This document shows positions 23,764 through 35,500 of a stretch of DNA of 64,000 bases, in pieces; within the stretch, counting starts at the first letter, position 1; the number at the start of each line of letters is the position of its first letter. Both the position numbers and the translations under genes were made by a program. The DNA is from Liolophura sinensis. Lineage: Eukaryota > Mollusca > Polyplacophora > Chitonida > Chitonidae. The notes beneath the pieces were generated by a model, which was given only the letters and a program-made list of their open reading frames with translations, made no database searches and was not told where the DNA came from. Location: assembly GCF_032854445.1 (NCBI RefSeq), contig NC_088300.1, forward strand, positions 13,519,370 through 13,583,369. The letters run 5' to 3'.

Positions 23764-26156
23764 CATTATTCACAGTTTAGATTTTGACCAATGTTTGTTA
23801 AACAAATCATGTAAAAAGTTTCACAGAATCACAAAGCTGATAATTTTCATACATTGTTTCAAAAGCTGAAGTGATTTAGTATTCTACATTTAAAAATAGA
23901 AAACTATTCATTGTGATATGCAATTCTTGTTGGTGAAGTATGACCCTGAATAATTGTTTAGAGAAAGCTCGATGGCTCCGTGGTTTAATGTGCTTTTTAT
24001 TTTATAACTCAGTGAAGGTCAAAACTTATTTAAATTAAAGTTTGTTAGGCAAATTTAAACAAAGACAATATGTATTACCACTGAAAGAAAACAGCACAAA
24101 TCATTCAGACACATTAAACATTAAAAGCAGTTGTACACAGTAACTGATAAAGAAAGGATTGAATACAGTCGATTCACAACTAATTCGAGTTTTCATCACT
24201 AATATCAGCTACTCACAATAATGACTTTGGTCTTAATTGTTAGTGAAAAAGCTTTGATAAAATATTTTGGCACTCGTGTGACTATATAAAAGCTTTATGT
24301 AACATTATGAATAATATAAATATTTTGTTGTACAAACCATTATGTATGAAAGGTTAAGTTTATGAAAGTAGACATTTATATTGTATTTGCATCGTCAAAT
24401 AATGAATTTGTTGAAGGACCCGGTAGCATCACTACAAAGGATGTGTATAAAATGCTCATGGGAACCAGCAGAAGTGCCCATGTCTTGGATTTGGCAACAC
24501 CGAGTTTGCGTCGTGCTTTAAGGGCCTCCTGTTGGCATCAAATGACCGGGGATTACAGAGAACTGATCCCACCAGGACGGAGGTAGACCTCGCCCAGCCG
24601 ATCGTATCTTAAGTGGCGGAAGCTTAAGAAGCTAGGGAGGTCGAAATGCCGTGGAAAACAATTTGGCTGCTACTAGGAAACGCCTTTTGTTTGACTGAGT
24701 CTCTGCCAAGAACGGCGATTGATTCCATAGAAAGCCTTTATCATAAGTGATACCCGTGTAGCTCGACGAGGTGGCGTCCTTAACATGGACAGTCATATGT
24801 CCATTACATAATACTGGAGCTGAGTGTCTAAATCTATAGCTGGCTCCTTTATTTAGAACATTTAATGATTAAACCATTTTGCACAACAATTAGTGATGTT
24901 TTAAGAATAACGGGTAAAATAAATGAAAACAGTTTCGGTTAGAACAGATTTATGAGTATTAACTGAGAAACTAGTCGCTGTTATCAAGGACAAAGTACTA
25001 TATAATTAAACTGATAATATCTTTTCATTGCAACTTGCTGTCCAGATATCTTGCAAATTAAACTCAGTATATATATAAATAGATTACAGATGGCACTGTA
25101 CTATATACCTCAATCAAGCTAATGCTTGATTTTATCAACACGGTTTTAATGTGAAAGAAATGATTATGTCGTTCAGTGTGGTTTAAAACCATGTATGATG
25201 TGATAAGATAGCAATTATCTCTCAAAGCAAACGGACACATTTGGTAATGGGAAAACTTCCATATTAAATGAGGAAACGAAGGAATGTAGCAATTCTACAA
25301 GAGGAGAACTTTGGGTGTGGTGAAGCGGTAACCATAAATTATATCAAAAACAATTTCGGTGAAGCTAGCAGAAAAAGTATCTATGGCTTGTCAAAGATAA
25401 GTCCAAATTGATACAAGGCACCATTCCACATCTCGGCGGGGTGCAAAGACCACCACTGGGTTGTCACAAGTGGAAAGGAAAGTTTATATATCGAGTTTCA
25501 GTGGGACAGGCAGCGACAGTTAGCTTAACGCGGCTTATTGAGCAGTCTAAACAAAACCTGATAGCTGATGTCAAAACGACGCGGCTCATTTACCGCCAAC
25601 AGTCGGCACATTCCACATAGCAAACTGTTAGCTTTACGAATTTGAGCACGAGAAGCGGACGGCGAGACGAGATTTGATTCTTCTCACATCCACAAGATCT
25701 TTGGAAAGCACAAATAGGTTCCGTCTGGCCAAGCTTAGCAGATGGCATCATCACCTCCGTCATGGTTGACACAATAACATGCACATCCGGACAATTTTAC
25801 TTAAATTAGTCTTAATGAAAACAAAGACCAGAGCATAGAGAGTAAAACCTCGGACAATGTGATATCTGGTAAATGGCCACTCCTAACTGGTGAATTCCGG
25901 TCTCTTGTCAATTTACTTCAGTTCATGTAAACGCTGAAATAGCCTCAACTTATCTCTAACGTATACAAACTTAAGAACATGGCTATATCAGAATTACGCT
26001 AAGAATTGCGGTATAGAGTGGAGTTAAATGTTAGTTATTAGACGTCAGTGACCTTGAATTACTGACAATGAAGTCTTGTCACCACATTTAATAATTACAA
26101 AGTCCCCTTATGTCGGGGAAATACCGTTATAGCGATACTGGCGAACATGTATGAAT
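23764..26156. other. AT-rich intergenic stretch, no gene recognised
   Basis: Only short open frames occur here. At 23975 the sequence TGGCTCCGTGGTTTAATGTG resembles a tRNA A-box, but no matching B-box follows. Nothing else could be supported. Confidence 0.55.
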
Positions 26157-26394
26157 AATATATTTATTTAATTTATGTTTCACGCCGCATACTCATATAT
26201 ATACTCCAATATTTCACTTGGGCTTCAGCAGCCAGCCTTATGATGGGAGAAAACTGAACCTGAGGGAAACCCACGACCATCTGCAGGTTGCTGGTAGATC
26301 ATCGCACGTATTGCAGGAGAGAAAGCCAGCATAAGTTGGACTTGAACTCACAGCGACCGCTTGTGTCACACTGCGCCGTGCCAGCACGCTGACT
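26157..26394 (-). repeat. SINE family A, near full-length copy, minus strand
   Basis: Read on the minus strand, a tRNA-like head (GGCACGGCGCAGTG, then GCTGTGAGTTCAAGTCC) leads into a CTGCAGATGGTCGTGGGTTT middle, then AAGTGAAATATTGGAGTA and an A/T-rich tail. It therefore has a candidate A-box and B-box for RNA polymerase III. The 3' domain is more decayed than in the 23531 copy. It directly abuts the 51-bp minisatellite array. Confidence 0.75.
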
Positions 26395-26397
26395 AAT

Positions 26398-27447
26398 GCT
26401 CTCTGCTGTATGGAAATACTAATCTGTAGCTTTGTTTTCACCTGAAATGCTTTTTGCCGTATGTGTGAGTGAGTGAGTGCTTGGGGTTTAACGTCGTACT
26501 CAACAATTTTTCAGTCATATGACGACGAAGGAATCATTAGGGTGCATGTACGTGTAATGTGCCTCCTTGTTGCAGGACGGATCTTTTATTTAGTGCTGCT
26601 TCACTGAGACGACTTACCGAAGGTAAGTAATCCGCCCCGCCCGAGCCATTATACTGATACGGGTCAACCAGTCGTTGCACTATCCCCTTAATGCTGAACG
26701 CCAAGCGAGGAAGTTACAACTTCCTCTTTTAAAGCCTTAGGTTTAGAATTGATCCTGGATCTATCGGTCCCGAAGCGGACGCTCTACCAACTGTGCTATC
26801 CGGGCCGGTATTTGCCGTATGGAAATACCAATCTGTAGCTTTATGTTGATCTGAAATACTATTATCTGTAGCTTTACGTTCATCTGAAATGCTCTCTGCC
26901 GAATGGAAATACTAATCTGTAGCTTTACGTTCATCTGAAATGCTCGTTGCCGTATGGAAATACTAATTTGTAGATTTACTTTCATCTGAAATGCTCTCTA
27001 CTGAATGGAAATAATAATTTGTAATTTTACGTTCATCTGAAAGGCTTGTTGCCGAATGGAAATACTAACCTGTAGCTTTATGTTGATCTGAAATACTATT
27101 ATCTGTAGCTTTACGTTGATCTGAAATGCTTGTTGCCGAATGGAAATACTACTCTGTAGCTTTACGTTCATCTGAAATGCTCGTTGTGATATGGAAATAC
27201 TAATTTGTAGATTTACTTTCATCTGAAATGCTCTCTACTGAATGGAAAAAATAATTTGTAATTTTACGTTGATCTGAAATGCTCGTTGCCGAATGGAAAT
27301 ACTAATCTGTAGCTTTACATTCATGTGAAATGCTCGTTGTGGTATGGAAATACTAATTTGTAGATTTACTTTCATCTGAAATGCTCTCTACTGAATGGAA
27401 AAAATAATTTGTAATTTTACGTTCATCCGAAAAGCTCTCTGCCGTAT
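26398..27447. repeat. 51-bp minisatellite array with 237-bp higher-order period
   Basis: About twelve 51-bp units of the form GCTCNTTGCCGAATGGAAAT, then ACTAATCTGTAGCTTTACGT, then TCATCTGAAAT can be read by eye, plus two shortened 33-bp units starting ACTATTATCTG. Unit variants recur in the order full, short, full, full, full from about 26811 and again from about 27044, giving a higher-order period of 237 bp; a third partial set follows. One unit (26398-26448) is cut off from the rest by a SINE at 26464-26810. Both unit lengths are multiples of three, which explains the long minus-strand open frames here; these are not considered genes. Confidence 0.9.
26464..26810 (-). mobile_element. SINE family B, full-length, minus strand, nested in the minisatellite
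   Basis: Read on the minus strand, the 347-bp element starts with a tRNA-like head GGCCCGGATAGCACAGTTGG and TAGAGCGTCCGCTTCGGGAC (A-box), a degenerate B-box (GGATCAATTC), a long body, then TTGAGTACGACGTTAAAC and a (CACT)n tail. It is flanked by an 11-bp direct repeat TTTGCCGTATG (26453-26463 and 26811-26821), as expected for target-primed reverse transcription. The flanks are minisatellite sequence, so the insertion is younger than the array. It shares most of its length with the copy at 52799-53141. Confidence 0.92.
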
Positions 27448-30400
27448 GAAAAGATTTTGTTCAAAGACACTTCCAAGGTTCTTTGAATGTCTTCAGCCAA
27501 GAGCTAAGAAAGCCTAAAGAGTTTACAAGCACATTCGTAGCCTGTTGATGTTCAGAAGTTCATCTGCTGCGATTGTTATCGTAAGCCTATAAAAAATGAC
27601 TTACGAAGACCACATAGCGTTTTTAATAAGCATTTATAAATGTATAGGTTTTTGCCACAAATCGTTCGCCATGCTTAATCATATATATTGATTCTCTTCA
27701 TTGTACCCATTGCAACTTCTCTATATACTGAACAGTTTTAATCACCAGTTAGAAATGATGTCAAATTATTTTTCTTCAGTACAATTATTGCCACATGGAA
27801 TCCATAAATACTTTTCAATCTTAACAAAATCACTATATAACACTCGAGGTCAAATGAAGTGAATTGCGTGTGACGATTGAATATGATGTTTCCATTGGAC
27901 ATTTGGAGTACATGAGAACGGCTGTAAAGTACGTAAAACGAACTATTCTTTACGGACGGTGACACGATTTCCAAACACAAAAGTGGAACCTCAAAAGTAC
28001 TCTGACATAAAGAAATCTTTCCTATATTAAATAGTATGGAAATGAATTTTTCACTGTAATGATTTTTGTAGCAATATTCTGAGTCAAGACATTCATTTCC
28101 TGTGAAGAAAAAATACGCTGTATAATACTTTAACCTATTATTCCGGTGCACGTACATGTTTTCATCTATAGAACATTGTCTGAAAATTGTATGTTCGCAG
28201 TAAGTATATAAGCACAGCTTTGTGACCTTTCAGAACACATCGTTCGGGGTGTCGACCACGTATACCTATATAATGACAGAACTGACCCCAAAGCCCTTCG
28301 ACAGAGTTTCAAACTAGTGGGGTTTATGTGGAAAGGGCTGGGTTGGGCTGGGTTACATTGGGAGTCGGGGGCTGTTATTAACATATTTTATCCGATTGCT
28401 GATATTAAGAGAAGTAAGAATAGATATGCGGTTAAACATCAACCTGGTTAACAGCTATATACACTCTACCGACCTTCCACCCTATATAGACGACTCTGTT
28501 TCTGAAAATGTATTAGCATGTAAATCACTAACGGTGGAAATAAGAGAAACTGTGTATATAGTGGATTACTTGGGGTGGAATACACTGCCCTTGAGCTCAT
28601 GCACAGTTCCAATCGCTTAAATTGAAATGTAACTGTTTCTAAGGTGTCGTCTCATTTGTACGAATTCCAAGTCAGTTGAGTGGAAAAAAACTCCCGTCGC
28701 TGGGTCTTTAGCCCTTTGGCTATAATTTCACTTATTATTAAAAGTGCACATGTCCGAAATCAATTACAGGGAGTAAACAGTAACACGTTGGTGAGCGTCA
28801 CTGAACACAAAGAATGGTCAGGCTCAATGCACTAACCAAGTAAAGATGGTGGGAATATATTTTCTGTATAGTTTGATTTATTTTATGCTTCCAAATAAAG
28901 CTGAAAGGCCATGTTCAAAAAGATGTGTTTACCAAGCTAGTAATTAGATGGCGTCGACATTCTGTTCAGTTTCTATTGTCGAATCTTTTCACATCATTTA
29001 AATTTTCTGTATATCTGCTCTTCATGATTCTGTAACCTCCATCCAGACATTCTGCCGATTTAATTACAAGGGAATTGTAACTGTTGATCATGAACAACAC
29101 CTTGGGAATCATTATCTCCTCTCCATTATCTCTATTCTTTAAGATAGATATAGACATAAACATCACGGAGCATAGTATGGGGAAAATACTGCCAATAGTA
29201 CCGCAATGTTAATAATCTTATTTAAAAAAAAATATAATTCCAAATATGCTCATCGGTTTAGGGCCTAACACTCTACACTTTACGGCTATGTTCTGCCTAC
29301 ATCCGGGTCTCCAAGCTTTTGACCAATCACAGACCGTCTACAGAGACATCAGGTCTCTCCGGATAAACAGAGCCGAAGACAGCCGATCAGGTGAGTCTGA
29401 GCGCTACGAATTCAGATCGGCAGTCTTATAGTGCGGGACATCTGGCATAAACATATCAGTGATTGTTGAAGGTATTTGAGGTTTCCGATTTAAAAAAAAA
29501 TGAACAAAACAAGATGCATTCTGAGACAACCAGGCCAAGAAAACGACCTTGGACTGACTGGTACCTTCCGGTAACTTTGAAAATGAAGTCTTTTCGTTCC
29601 AAACGAGGAAGACCCCAGCAGGACACGTAAAAACCGTACCGACTGGTCCACCATAAACACTGCATATTGAATGAATGCATGCCTTTAGACCCTGTCATTG
29701 CAGACATCCATGACCATCAGGATAAGTGTTTGCGTATATAGGCCTGGGTGGATGGTTGTGAGACGCCATTTAGGGGATGCCATCTCACAAAATATCTCAT
29801 GTTAAAGTTTACCTTTAAAGCAAAAAATGAATGCAGCGCTTACATAAACAGATCGTTGACAGGAAATCGCGCCGTATGTAAGATGCAGTAATGTAACATT
29901 ACTAACAAATACAAATATTAATGTAACGTCTAAAAGAGAAGAGTTCATCATACGATTCAATATTTCGGCTTTAAATTTGCTATATCATTGGTGTTACACC
30001 ATAGTTGTTTTTTTTCTTAAGTTTCTTAAAGTTCTTTTGGAAAACGATCTTGTAATTTTTGACGTGTCGTTACCGACTCATATAAGATTCTTTATTATTA
30101 CACACATCTCGTTCGTAAAACGAATGCATTTTTAATCAGTCGTTCCTGGTACGAATTTCAGCTACGAATTTTATTTCTGTTTTATTTGAATTTAATTGTT
30201 GTGGCTACGAGCTCTGTTGTGGCTATTGGATCTGGCCATTGTTTCTACAGTGATATGTCTGCTCCCGATTTCAGAAAGAATTTTCTTGACATAATACCCC
30301 AAAACCCCGAACTTCTGAAAAGTGGCAAAGTTTCCAACAAGTTGCTCTCGACAAGTTTGAATGTACATATGTGTGTTGCTTCTGGTGATCGCATGCAGAT

Positions 30401-32519
30401 ACACTCTGTCAGATTACAACATTCGGCATTATGCAGCGAAAGGCGGCAAAATAGTACTGGTTAGCAGAGTGTCAGTCAGATACAATCTTCAAGTCAATGG
30501 TCAGTCAATTGCTTCCCACGATGTTTCCTGTTCTTCAAAAGGCAACTCTATATCTTAATACCATAACAAGCCAGCTTTCCGTGCTAGCTCATTGGCGGGA
30601 GGTATAGATAAGGGTCTAAGCTCACTGACCCGGCTTACCCCTGGGGGTGGCGTGTGATTAGTGTGCCAAACACCCGTCATTTCGGCGGACCGTCAGTATC
30701 AAGTTTCAGCCTCCGCATCCCGTCACCTGCCGCATTGTTTACTCTCAGAGCAAAAACGGACGGGGACTCAAAAGGTGTTTTAACAAGGAACTGTTTAGGA
30801 GCATTTGGTTTGGGGTTAAAAGCCCGCCTCGATTCCTCCTCTGATACGTAGAGCTTTTGTCACTTGTGGTTGGACACACTGGTCATAATTAGGGTTTGAC
30901 ATCCCCGTCTTAACTTACACGTGTTAATTGTCCGGTGAATAGATTTGTGGCGGTCAGGCTATGGCTTATTATGATATGTGCTCTGTACATGACTTGATTT
31001 ATGTCCCATTCACTTGGCTGTGCCACACGGCGCCTATGTACCGGACGCGGGCAGTATCCAAGGAGGCAACCACCACAAAAGTTGCCCCAAAGCCTAATCC
31101 ATTGTTGGTAATGACACATCTAACATAACATATCATAATTAAACTGCTGAAATCTACATGGTCAAGTTTTTGATGTATATTAAACACGACATTCAAACTT
31201 TTCTCCTTCTGTTTGACTATATTAAGTTTGTACCTATACAATATACGAATAAGCAGCATCGTCTTGCTTAACATCCTTGCTCTTGGGTTCCTAAGTTCCT
31301 AAGTTAAAAGGGTCCTAACTGAAATTCATCACGATTTAATTCGTTCGTTTAGTTCAGAGCTTTGTTGTTTTCTTCTTGTTGTTGTTGTGTTTTGTTTTTT
31401 TTGTGGGGGGGGGGGGGTCTAAATCAGACCTTTGTGTGAACGAAAAGGCGTACTGTCATAAGGGTGGGTGGTGCGGGTATTTTGCCACCAGATACGTAAA
31501 ACTGCTCCATTAGATTTCCGTTTTTGTATTACATGTCTTTACAACTATTTTTATTTCAGAGGTTGATGTAATGACCGTAGGGGTGCATGAAGTTTGATAG
31601 CATCCTTGTGATGTAGTCTACGTATTTCTCTCAAGTTGAAATAACATTGATCTAAAGGTCAAGAAAGTGTATCAATCAATCAATGAATCAGTCAGCAAAT
31701 AAATCAATATCTTGTTTCAGCTCATGTAGGAAGAGCAGAGAAATGTCCATAATTTATAACAAAACTGGCGGTTGTGTTAAAAATCACACATGTTACGAGA
31801 CATCTTACTTTGAAGACAGCGAACTGTAATAGCTGTAACTGAATTATCTCTCGGGGTGTTTGACGCTGTCGCTAAGCTAGCGGATGACGGTCATGCTGGT
31901 GTCCAGCACGCTCGGGTTGTGATTTCGGTGACAGCTGCCAGCAAAAACAAGATAACTTCATTTTTCTTAGCTCGAGGCGACTGCGCGACGAGAATCGCAT
32001 CGGCCAAATCACGTACAAACAGACAAAGTGACGAAGGCTGATAAGGAGTTAAATTGAACTTATCGGTCACGAATACAAACGAGCTAAGGATTTCGATACT
32101 GTCGCCGATCCAGCTTGCTTTCAAGGCGCCAGTGAACAAGCGACTCGTCCTCGTCGTCTGGTTAGGTAAGACTCTCCGAGAGTCGGGGTATGACATACCA
32201 TTCAGGGTATGTCCACCTGAGGGCACAGCCTGGTCTCTACCCACCACTGTCTCTGATTGTGTGCGATATACACAGCGAGCGGCTATAATACACTTGGACC
32301 TCTGTCATGCTACCGACGAGAATCACTCATCGATATTCCTTTATCAGAGTGACACTTGTGTGATGCATACCGAGACACTCACTCCACCAGCCATACGCTG
32401 GATGAATTCTACCGCCTATTTATTCATAATTGTTGTGGTTATAATCATGATTGAAATCTCATTAGATTTTACAATCAGATTTACCAAAAAAAAACAGAAC
32501 GCACCCGACAATGTTGGAA

Positions 32520-32590
32520 AAAGGGAGGTTCGAAACCGCGATCCCAGGCCTTGTATAATGCTCCTTATACAAGTCTAAGGCAGACAGTAT
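32520..32590 (-). repeat. Diverged tRNA-like fragment
   Basis: On the minus strand, GCCTTAGACTTGTATAAGGA is followed by GATCGCGGTTTCGAACCTCC and then TTTTT, which resembles a tRNA D-arm, T-arm and polymerase III terminator. A perfect 9-bp hairpin (CTTGTATAA at 32550-32558 with TTATACAAG at 32565-32573) lies inside. The cloverleaf is not complete, so this is a tRNA pseudogene or SINE head at best. Confidence 0.3.
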
Positions 32591-35500
32591 ACATCTGAGA
32601 CGATGTAAGTTGTGAAGAATATTTCCACAGCGCAGTTTCCGTAGTAAGGGATATGAAGTGAAATGTGGCATACGATTCTGTTTCTTGGAACGCGAATAGG
32701 CATACGACTACACTAAGTGTCACGTGACTTGTTTTACCAGACTGCTCCAAACAGCAGTCATGGCTGATAAGACCCTTGTCGGCACCGTGGCAGACTTGCG
32801 CATTTCTGCTGCTCAACATACCACTGATAGTTGTGTAATACTGGACAGGTGTTACTCAGGCTCCAGAGAAAGATTACAGTCACCTGCATTCCCGTCTTGA
32901 AGTCTAAAATCCATACTATCATAATTATGATCATGGTCACTACTAGGAGTGAAAATATTTCAACATATACGCGTGGTGTCCGCCTGACGGAAAAAAACGG
33001 TGACTCTACAAGTTTACAAGAGCAGAACCCTTCTGGAAAATTATTCTGATCGTAAAGAATAGCCTTGACATAACAATGTATAAAAATGAGAGGTTGGGTG
33101 CAATCTAGCTAAGTTAACTGTGTATCTGAACTCAACGTTTATGGGTGTAGAAACATATTGCGGCATAAAACATTAATCAGATAAATAAATAAACATGTTG
33201 CGGTTAAGTTATATCGGGATATTCTGTGTAGATTAGAATGACAATAAGAACAGTTGATATAACACCGCTGTACATGGCACCGAAAATCTGGAAGCACGTA
33301 TCCACTGGGTCTCGTAAATCCCGCCCCCCCCCCCCCCCCCGCATCCTTTTCCCCCAGTGCATAGCAGCTTACCTCTTGTCCTATGAAACTTTCATCTACT
33401 ATATGTCAATATACAACTTTTTTTTTCATCGATATACAGGTTGATACCATAAGCTGTAGAATAAACGTAGAAATTTATATTTTCCAGGCACATGTGTACA
33501 CCAGTATAAGGTTGGTTGATTCACTGCCCGTTTCAATTATTCTGTCGGTAGGTGTATAAGACAACTAGTAGGGTGTTGTTCAAATAGTACGTGTGAATGA
33601 CTTAAGCAGTTAAACGAAAAATATGTTCTGTAGTACACTGTCTTTTGATGAAGAAAAATATATCAACTGGCATTCATTGATTGAATACCAAGGCTTAGCT
33701 GAGAATCACCCCATGTTTTCGTATTTTTCCTGTTAAACTGTGTGAATAGTTTTGATATCGAATCACACAGCTAGAAGGCAAGTTGAGATGAGATATCACA
33801 ATATTAGCTTCTATAGCATGTCATTCAAAAGGCTAATTCATTTCAACAAGCATGTTACACCGGTAATGTGGGTACGTATGTATATAAACCAGGTATAGGT
33901 AAGACCCTGGCTAGTGTCAACAGAGGACGTGTCAACACTCAAACTGTCCTGTCCGCGCCGGTATAATATGGATGGCAGAGAAGCTATTGTCAGGTCTTCA
34001 GTTTGAAATTGTGAGGGGAACAACGCTTAGCCTGCAGTGTTTATCTCCCGATTTAGTTAACAACAATAGTGATAGCGGGTCCATTACTCCAACAGTATAT
34101 TTAGGTTATTTGAGGCAGACTTAGGCACCATTGAACATTTTAGGCCCAATTAAGCCTTCTAGGAGCGGCGGGGGTAATCGCATTTTAGGCATTGTATCGC
34201 CATAGGTCAGCAAGGTTTGGCACCAGACCCCTTAGCTTCAATGGTCCATGACTAGTCCCTGCTGCACCCCTCAGCGCGTTACATCGGCTCTTGATTTACG
34301 TAACTTCACGACAGTATCGTTGCATGAAAGTTACGTAAAACCAAACAGCGGAAAATTGGATCTCAAAGACCTGCTACTCCTGAATGACGCGAAGACTGCT
34401 CCAATTAAACCATATGGCAGATGTGTGTACGCGCAGATGTAGATGACCATGCAAGCAAAGAGTTGGTTAATGATAGACGACCCTTCTCTCTGGCAATTCT
34501 CAAGTCAATCTCATAATGCATCATTTTACATAAATTCAGTCCCACTGGGGATCTTTTTATAACTTCCCATGCATTTACTGCTTACCTGGCCTGTGTATAT
34601 TCTATATGAAGCAGGGATAATTTAATAAGTTTAAACAGAATAAACACATGTAGCTATTTAACTTAGCCTTTCATTGCTGAGTTGTGGAATGCAAATTCTA
34701 TCTGGACGCCACTGGCTAGTTCTGAGGAAGAAAGTCGAATTCAGCAGGGTTGGAAAAAATATGACCGCTCTAAAAATAAATAAATAGTTATTGCGCAAAA
34801 ATGTGGCAAGAAATAAATGAAACTTTTCTGCAAGGGGAGACAATGTCATTCCTCCACCAAGGTCATTCTTTTGAAAAAGGGATAATGAAAAATATTCCTT
34901 TTCAAAATTAGGCCTATAGACTCGCAAAGAAATTATGCTTGGACAATAAGGCGTTCTTCTGTTATCTGGCAATTGGAACGCATGATTTAGGGAAACATAA
35001 TTTAAGAAATATTAAAGAGAACGCACTTTCAAAATGACAGATCAGGCAATTTGTAAGTTATGAAAAAAGTGCATAATTTAATCTCCAGTTCACAAGAGGA
35101 GTTCATGTCCAACCTGTTAACCTCTGGTCAGGAACAGCTAGAATTGCAGCTTAACGGCTGAGATGGAAGTGTCATGACTTTGCTCATCGGCATACGCCGC
35201 CAACGGTACTTTTGGTTGTGCTACTATATGTTTATGTCTGTGTTTCAGATCTGTTTTATGGAACTCTTTGGATAAGATCGTGATCACTGTATGAATTTCG
35301 ATGAAAAATATCAAGACCCCGAACAACGCTGTTAACTGTAGTAAGCTGAAATCCGTAGATATTTTGGTCTTTCTCTCATCTTATGATGGCTTAGTTTGAA
35401 AGCAGTGCACCATAATAGTCTGGTTCTCAAAAGACCTAAAGCCATTGTCAGGAAGTCCAACTGTTCGGATTTAGTGTCAAAACGGAAAAATGAAACCTCG

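Noticed and set aside
23970-24050. tRNA A-box-like TGGCTCCGTGGTTTAATGTG
   Set aside because: No convincing B-box or cloverleaf downstream.
26761-27222. Minus-strand open frames with a repeated 17-residue peptide
   Set aside because: The frames arise because the minisatellite units (51 and 33 bp) are multiples of three. They span SINE edges, vary freely and show no protein family.
27738-28157. 139-codon minus-strand frame
   Set aside because: AT-driven composition rich in Ile, Phe, Tyr and Ser, no motif, no splice or promoter context.
32054-32578. 174-codon + strand frame with a hydrophobic stretch
   Set aside because: No family resemblance, a minus-strand frame (31891-32247) overlaps it, and its 3' end runs through a tRNA-like fragment. 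Probably a chance frame.
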